Shown here piece after piece: positions 57,757 to 64,000 of a stretch of 64,000 bases of DNA (within the stretch, counting starts at the first letter, position 1; each line of letters opens with the position of its first letter). Source of the DNA: Ectocarpus siliculosus (taxonomy: Eukaryota > Sar > Phaeophyceae > Ectocarpales > Ectocarpaceae). Under the pieces are notes generated by a model, which worked only from the letters and a program-made list of their open reading frames with translations, was not told where the DNA came from and ran no database searches. The stretch is from assembly GCA_000310025.1 (NCBI GenBank), contig FN649752.1, positions 2,051,745 to 2,115,744 on the forward strand, read 5' to 3'. The translations under genes and the position numbers were made by a program.

Positions 57757-59876
57757 TCTCAGTCGATCAAAAGTCTTTTTTTTCCGTCTGTGGAGTTTTC
57801 AGTAGCATAGCGGACCCCTTGCCCGACCGGGTCGAAAAGGCCGATCTCAGCCCACACTGCGAACCTCCGAGAACTACCAGCAGTTCTGGGTAGCTGAGAC
57901 GATTTCAAGACCTCTCACAGTCGTTTGAGCAGCTATCGCTTGCTGTGGGGCGATAACCAGTTTCTCCGTCGACAAGAAGATCTGCGTTGCATCGTCACAT
58001 CGGAACGACCAGATTGGTTGACTTGTCGTTGAGGGTCCTCTTTTTATAGATATTTTTGTATAAGAGTCGTCTAATTTTTTTCTTTTGTGATGTTCTTCCT
58101 TAGTCTATAGTGACCGTTGTGCACATGCGGTGGCTGCTGTTATGCTCGGAAGGTGCTGCAAAGGTCATAAGGTTATCGTCTCTGTCGCTTGGGCTGCACG
58201 CCGTGCTCGCGTAGGAGATGCGCATTCCTCATTTTTTCTCTGTGCCGATATCCATGAAGAAAAGCAACGGCAGCACGGTTGAAGATACAGACAACAGAGA
58301 CGGTCCGCCATAGTTTTTTTTTCTTCCCTTACATGCATGGATGGGTGGTAAAGCATCGCAAGCGTGTTGCTGCCTTACCTTTAGTGTGCTGCGTAGTCGT
58401 AATTTGAGCGATAAGGGGTAGATGGCAGGACAATCTTATTTGCGTAGTGAGCAGAGGTTTGACAACTGGTCGTTCGTGGAACGGTGCGCGTCTATCGCGA
58501 CGGCAAGCGTATTGAGAAAATAGTTCGTCCGTGGTGCTTCTCGTCATCATTTTCTATTTCGTTGTCACTTCATACTTCATACCACAAGTGATGAAAGAGA
58601 GTCTCCACAGTTAGTTCGGAAACTGCGACTATATTTGGTTTGTTGCGTTTGTTGTTGCTGAGCGCACATCGGATGTCGCCGTTCGTTACAGCCTGCGGTG
58701 GGCCACAGGGACGAGAGTGAGTGTCTTCGGTTAGGGTTAGGGTTAGGGTCTCGAGAGTTAATTAATGCCTTCTCTACGCTTTCTTTCTTCTTTTGGTCTA
58801 CGTAGTAAGTAGTAGTAGTAGCACCTGTCTCTCTCTCGCCTATTATCGCCGTTGGGGTCCCAACAACATCGAACGTCAACCGCAATCGTTTTGCTTCTTG
58901 CTGAGTAAGAGGCTATTTGTGTAGTACGTACCCGGCTGCTGTATGTGAGGCGATGGGCGCTGCCTCTTTACTTGAAGCAACGGGGGCATGGCCCCTATAC
59001 TGTTTGCTGCATGCTGTGCTATGTGACAGCTTCCAGCGGTTCAGAGCGGCGACGGTGGTTTTCGTATGCTCTCTTTTGCCACCTCCCTGAAGCCTGTCGC
59101 GTCTGGCTCACTTGTCTTTGTCGTCCCTTCTTTTTTTTCTTTTTTTTCTTACCATAGTCTATATATATATTTTTTTTTTCAGCTTGCTTTTTGGGGTCCG
59201 CCGGTCATCCGCCCACCACCCATTAGTTCAGTTTTAAATGTTGTTGTTGTTGTTGTTGACGACGATACTCGTCGAGATGCCATACACAATGAATTCATTG
59301 CTAATCTGTCTCAGACTCTTTTCTATGATGGAGATGGATTCGTTGTGTCATATTAAGAAGAATAAAAAAAAAAGCATCCTGTCGTTACTCTATCGATACC
59401 TCACACCCACCCCTACTCACGCCGACGCAGACACAGACAGGCAGACTCAGCTCCTTCGCCTGTGTTGTATCTGTTGTTCGTGCGTGCTGAAAAATGGTAC
59501 ATACAGCAGCAGCTTACAGCAGCAGGAGCTGCTTTTGGCTTGTTTGTACAGCTTTTCCGCAGGGATGGCTCTTGGTGTGCGGCAAGTTGCATTGTTTGTT
59601 GTTGATGCGGACGAGAGGACGAGAGTGGTAGGCAAAAGCACTACGTACCGTGTTAAAGGGACAGACAGAGTGCCTACCGTGTGTACAAGGGACAGACAGT
59701 GTGTATGTAGACGTTGCATTTCGTGTTTCCCGAGGATCGGATGTATGTGTTGTTGTTTTTTTGCGTACCCGCGTCCATCACGACCATTATTGCGTAGTAG
59801 TGTGTCGGCTAATTAAGGTCCTTCCCGTTCGTGGTGTCAGCACACGCGCAACACGCGACTAAAATAATAAAAAAAA
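57757..59876 (+). mobile_element. 2.1-kb retroposed insertion inside the LINE
   Basis: The direct repeat AGCTTGGG flanks it (57749-57756 and 59877-59884), and it ends in AAAATAATAAAAAAAA (59861-59876), so it entered by target-primed retroposition in plus orientation. It contains no long frame. Its first ~125 bp match 7925-8050. It holds (GTT)n near 59240, a T-rich block near 59128-59180 and a telomere-like triplet at 58731. The source transcript is not recognised. Confidence 0.7.
58731..58748 (+). repeat. Three telomere-type TTAGGG repeats
   Basis: Three exact TTAGGG units inside the retroposed insert. TTAGGG is the vertebrate-type telomere repeat, also found in many algae. Three units could be chance or a repair scar. 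Confidence 0.7.
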
Positions 59877-59884
59877 AGCTTGGG

Positions 59885-62362
59885 ACTAGCAACGCCGACG
59901 ATATTCGTCGGCTTGCTTTCAACAATGACGAAGAACCAGTCCGATAGTTCTCCGTCGTCCATGCGCACCCGGGCCCGCATTCCATCGTGGAATTGGCGGA
60001 TGACTTTGATTAGTTTCGCGGGAATCCCGGCCCTGGCCAGCACCTTCCATAGCATCTCTCGGTCCACCGAATCATAAGCCTTCTTCAAGTCGACGAAGCA
60101 CATGTAGAGCGGTATTTTCTTTCTCCGCCCCAGCTCCTGGAGGCGGCGCACGACAAACAGCATGTCGACGGTGGATCGCCCGGGTCGAAATCCGCACTGT
60201 TCCTCCGGGAGGATGTTGTTGGCTTCGCAGAAGGCGCTTAGACGGTTGGTGATGATCTTGATGGGGACCTTGCCTACGTGAGATAGTAGCGAAATCCCCC
60301 TGTAGTTGTTACAGTTGGACCGGTCACCCTTCTTGTACAGCACCTTGATGGTTGCGTCCTTCCACTCTTGGGGGATATCTCCTCCGTTCCACACCTTGAC
60401 GAGGATGGTATGGAGGTGTCTCAGGACAACGGGTTCGTCGTCATCGATCTTGAGCAACTCGGCAGGGAGGGAGTCATGGCCGGGTGCCTTCCAGTTCTTG
60501 AGGCCTTTCGCTGCCCGTGCCACCTCCTCGAGGTCTGGCACCTCTCCCAACCGTTGAGTGTCACGTGTCGCTGGCCGCTGCGTCACTCGTTCGATGATGT
60601 CTGGGTTCAGGGTGGGGGATTTGGTGTTGAGTAGGGTGCTGAAGAATCTCGCCCACCGTTGGAGGATGCCGTCCCTGTTCCGGAGCAACACGCCGTTCTC
60701 ATCCGCGACGAACTGCTGTCCCCCCGCTTGTCTCCCGCTGAGGCCCACTGATCTCTTGAGGTGTTGGTACAGTCCTCTCATGTCGCGATCTTTGTAGATT
60801 GCTTCGAGTTCAGTCACATATCCGTCCAGGTGGGCATAAATGCCCGTTTCGACTGCTGTAGCCACTCCCTTACACGCTGCTTTCAGAGTTCTCCACGTTG
60901 CTGGGTTCCAGTTGCCCCTCATCGCCCGGCGCGCTTCCCGCCGTTTGGTAAGGGCCTCCTCCAGCACTGCTCTCGTCTCTGGGGTCTCACACCACTCCTG
61001 CGTGCGGCGTCTCCGCGGTTCCTCCCCTAGGGTCGTCCGCGCTGCTTCGAGGAGAGCATTGGTAAAGTCGGTCGCCAATTCCGCGGCGGTGGTTGTTCGC
61101 TCATCCAGTCGTGTGCCAAGGTTGAGGAGGAACCGATCAGTCACCGCACCCCGTGCTGCTTCGAACTGCAATTCCCGTCGGTTGAATTGTTGCTGTTTCG
61201 GTTTAGTCCGGACTGCACGGTTGTGGGCAAGCCTGCCACCGAGGTTGACGGTGGCTACTACCATGTTGTGGTCTGAGTCTGCTTTGACTGGGCGAACCGG
61301 CTGGGGGGTGACAACCACGTTAGAAACTCGGCCGTGATGTGCCTGCCTTGTCAGGATGTAGTCAAGTCGCTTGCAATCGTTTCCCGACACACCGTTGTAT
61401 GTGTGCCATATTCCGCCCTTGCGTGTCTCGAAGAACGTGTTCGTGAGAGCTAGCCTGTTTTCCGTTGCGAAATTCAACAGTAGCATGCCATTGTCGTTGA
61501 GCTCATCACGCCCGTACATTCCTATTACCCTTCCGTCCCCTCCGTCCAACCTATCTCCCGTCCGCGCGTTGGCATCCAATAGAACATACACACATTCTTT
61601 GGAAGGGATCCTCCGCACGAGACTGTCAAGTTTTCCCCAGAACGCGCGCTTGCTGTCGGCGGTTGAAGGTTCGGTTGGAGCATACGCGGCTACGAAGTTG
61701 ACCGCTCCACGGTGGCCTGCCAACAGAAACCTCATGGCCATAAGGCGTTCGTCGATAAACTCCGTAGTGAACGTGGATGTCTTGCACAGTGACTCTTTGA
61801 CGGCTATCCCCACACCATGGACTCCACCAGTCTCCGTGCCACAGCAGAACACCCGGAAACCCGCTGCTGCAAATTCCGTTCGACCTGCCCTCCGTGTCTC
61901 CTGCATTCCTACCACCGATACGTTTTGTCTCGCTGCCTCGTGTAGAATGCTGTAGGCTCGCCCGTATCCATTGGCCCCGTTTATAGCCAAAGTCCGCACA
62001 TTCCAGGTTGCTACCCTAAGAAGTTGACCCTGCTGTCTCTTTCGCGCGGCGCGCGCTGCTCTCTTAGCTAGCCTACGCGCCGCCCGACCCCTCCTTCTCC
62101 TCCATCTCCCCCTCTTTTTTTGTTTTTTTGCTATTTTTTTGCGAACACTCGGGCTAATGTAATAGTTATCCCGGTTCTTGCCTTGTTTCCCATAGAGTTG
62201 TCTTCTTGTCCCGGAGCGGTGTGGCCTTCCATCTCTGGACTCTCTCCTTTCCTCTCTCTGGGGCATACCCCCACGGCGTGCGGTCACTCCGCCACCCTCA
62301 CCGTGCTCTCTGCTGCTGCATAACCCCGGTGTCCAAGCCGGGGCGTTAGGATCCAGCCTCAT
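59885..62362 (-). pseudogene. LINE ORF, first part: endonuclease and RT fingers
   Basis: ATG at 62362; about 826 codons to the insertion. An Arg/Lys-rich N-terminus (residues 70-112) is followed by an APE endonuclease: LRVATWNVRTL at about 115, then MQETR, YAPTEPS, LLDANARTG, RLDYIL and DSDHNMVV, all the expected catalytic blocks. RT begins with NNYRGISLL and CGFRPGRSTVDML and includes FVDLKKAYDSVDRE (first catalytic Asp at about 758). It ends near GELSDWFFV and then runs into a short non-family segment and the insert. No second ORF or RNase H was seen. Clade not assigned. Confidence 0.9.
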
Positions 62363-63880
62363 TTTGCAGCTACCAAAGCTGGCGGTTCACGAGCTATACC
62401 CCGATCTCACGACAGCAGTAACTCCCAACCGCCAAACTCAGGATCCCCCTCTCAACAGTGCTAGGGACCGTATATCCGTCTTTGCTGGGTGGTCTTTCGA
62501 GGTCTAGATCCACTTGCGGAACCTCGGCCTACCCCAGGGACGGGGGGGCAGGCTTCTTACAGCCACAGGAAAATTCTGGAGACTGTGAGGAAGACTGCTG
62601 CTGTACAAATCTATGTAGAGTCTTACGGTGGATCCAGATGTACCATTCGTTTTGCGTGGATCCCCCCCTGACCCGTGTCGGGCCGAGGAACTCGCTTCAT
62701 GAAATGTGGCCGCATGAAATCCCCATGAGGATCACCCCGTCACGCGATGTCCGCATGGAAGTAAAACAAAATCATAATTAGATGGTGCTCTCTCCCAATC
62801 AAGCACCGGGGCGTCGAATAAAATGCGCAAAACACGTGTCGTCGTTCTTGTTGTTCTCAAGTAATGTTTTGTCATCTTTTTACAAGGAAGGCGTCCTTTT
62901 CCCTACCACCGCACCCCCTGTTTCGCGCGCTACAATACGGTGACCACTCATCACAATACAGTAGTGTAGGTCATTGGGAGAGGGTGGTTGCAACGTATGT
63001 ACTAAGTGAGCTACAAAACAAAACAAAACAAGAGCAGCCATCGAAAACCAACCGACCGCAACATGCCGAATGGCCTATGTGTGCTACGTAAAGCTGAACA
63101 CGAAGCACTGACCAGCCCAACACAGAACGACGAAACGAGAAAACAAAAGGTACATACGATCATTGCCACAAGCGAAACGCCGGTTTCACTTTCACCTTCT
63201 TCTCCACCCAGGAAAAGCAAAGAGAATGAACGACCGACGACCAAGATCATACCGAGTATAGTATGCATAGAACAGAACAGAAAACTGAAAAAAAAAAAAA
63301 ACATGATCAATACAATATAAGGCGGCCAGGTAGTGATTTGTTACCTCGTAACGTTTTGCACCCTCCCCCCCCCGTTGAACACCAGTCCATAAAAGAAAAG
63401 AAAGCACGCCAGGCTTCCAAAAATACCGATTCACAACCAACCTACCACCCTATTGCGACAACCGAATATTCAAGTCGAAACCAAACCTACAAAAGGCCGG
63501 CCCGCACACCAAAAACACAAGACAGCTACTACACACAATCACCTTTTTGTGCAGATGACCCCTCGGTTTTTCCCAACTGTCTTCTACTCCGACGACCAAA
63601 ACAGCCATCGCCAAAAGCGCACATACACGCATACAATGTTATTCCCCTTCTCACGCGTTGTTCGGCATACCGGAGCTGTTTCTTGAGGCAGGGAGACAAC
63701 AACAGCATTCACCTAAGGTGTCATATGGTGCTGCTGCTGGTGCCTCTGCGTAGAGCCGGCCCGGGCCCTGTACAAAAAATGGCGGTGCTGTGAAAAAAAA
63801 AACACACCACCGAGGAAAAATCACACGTAGGCTAATGACAGATACAGACGATCGGGGGGTACGCACAAAAACAATCCGTC
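62363..63880. other. LINE 5' flank and gene-free sequence
   Basis: The first ~100 bp may be LINE 5' untranslated region. Beyond that, short frames without motifs. TATAAGGCGG near 63316 resembles the subterminal motif of the 26-kb TIR element but stands alone. Nothing annotated. Confidence 0.4.
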
Positions 63881-64000
63881 TGCTGCCCCCCCCCCCCCCC
63901 CCCCCCCCCCCCTTTTTTTAAAACCCTTAAAAAAAATTTTCTTTCCCCCCCAAAAAAAAAAACACCCCCTTCCCTTTTCCCCCATTTTTTTCCCCAAAAA
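63881..64000. other. Low-quality contig end
   Basis: Long runs of C, then T, A and C homopolymers with little else. This pattern is typical of poor base calls at a read or contig end, so it should not be interpreted. Confidence 0.75.

Larger units (their letters stand above)
55728..62362 (-). mobile_element. APE-type non-LTR retrotransposon (LINE), split by an insertion
   Basis: Read along the minus strand: reading frame from 62362, interruption at 59877, resumption at 57756, reading-frame remnants to about 56447, then a 3' untranslated region ending in GTGAAGACAA and a (CAA)n tail (55728-55766). Without the 2.1-kb insert it is about 4.5 kb. A truncated copy of the 3' end lies at 17670-17986. 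The boundary upstream of 62362 is not defined, and no target duplication was found. Confidence 0.85.

Noticed and set aside
59877-59935. Helitron 3' end (hairpin followed by CTAG) beside the LINE insertion
   Set aside because: The hairpin GCCGACGA...TCGTCGGC and CTAG fit, but there is no room for an element on that side and no matching 5' end; target duplication and poly-A explain the junction better.
1-64000. CRISPR arrays, bacterial operons, riboswitches or rRNA
   Set aside because: No spaced identical repeats, Shine-Dalgarno-linked genes or rRNA signatures; the sequence is eukaryotic nuclear in style.

Overview
The window is nuclear DNA from a eukaryote. It has low gene density, spliced genes with GT-AG introns, abundant retroposons and DNA transposons, and many (GTT)n/(CAA)n microsatellites. 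The best-fitting guess is a brown alga (Ectocarpus-like) or another stramenopile. This rests on mid-range base composition, long intron-rich genes, copia elements and a family of 22-residue FNxPI leucine-rich repeats. It is inference; no marker gene fixes the species.

Layout. 1-5.8 kb: no gene, two short tandem repeats. 5.85-10.3 kb: two convergent paralogues of an FNIP-like LRR gene, a plus-strand pseudogene with two in-frame stops and an open minus-strand copy, with a tRNA-derived SINE between them bounded by a perfect 9-bp target duplication. 10.3-27.9 kb: essentially gene-free and occupied by DNA-transposon remnants: a foldback element (12.6 kb), a truncated LINE 3' end (17.7 kb), a 2.2-kb TIR element (18.6-20.8 kb) and an 853-bp TIR element (26.1-26.9 kb). 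27.9-35.8 kb: a minus-strand gene of seven or eight exons for an unrecognised coiled-coil protein. 38.0-44.1 kb: a plus-strand gene, reconstructed here from seven small exons, for an RHBDD1/RHBDL4-type rhomboid protease with GYSG and GHLAG catalytic motifs. 44.7-56 kb: a nest of repeats containing a young copia retrotransposon (45.8-51.3 kb), a second copia fragment fused behind its 3' LTR, two near-identical 1.16-kb TIR elements, and ~0.5-kb inverted repeats enclosing about 10 kb. 55.7-62.4 kb: a minus-strand APE-type LINE cut in two by a 2.1-kb retroposed insertion. The last ~120 bases look like low-quality contig end.

Taken together, two or three host genes sit in a transposon-rich setting. 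The SINE probably borrows the LINE machinery: both end in the same GTGAAGACAA motif before their tails. The copia gag-pol was evidently one reading frame and is now broken by one stop codon and one single-base deletion. Exon models come from splice-site and phase consistency read by eye and need transcript support.
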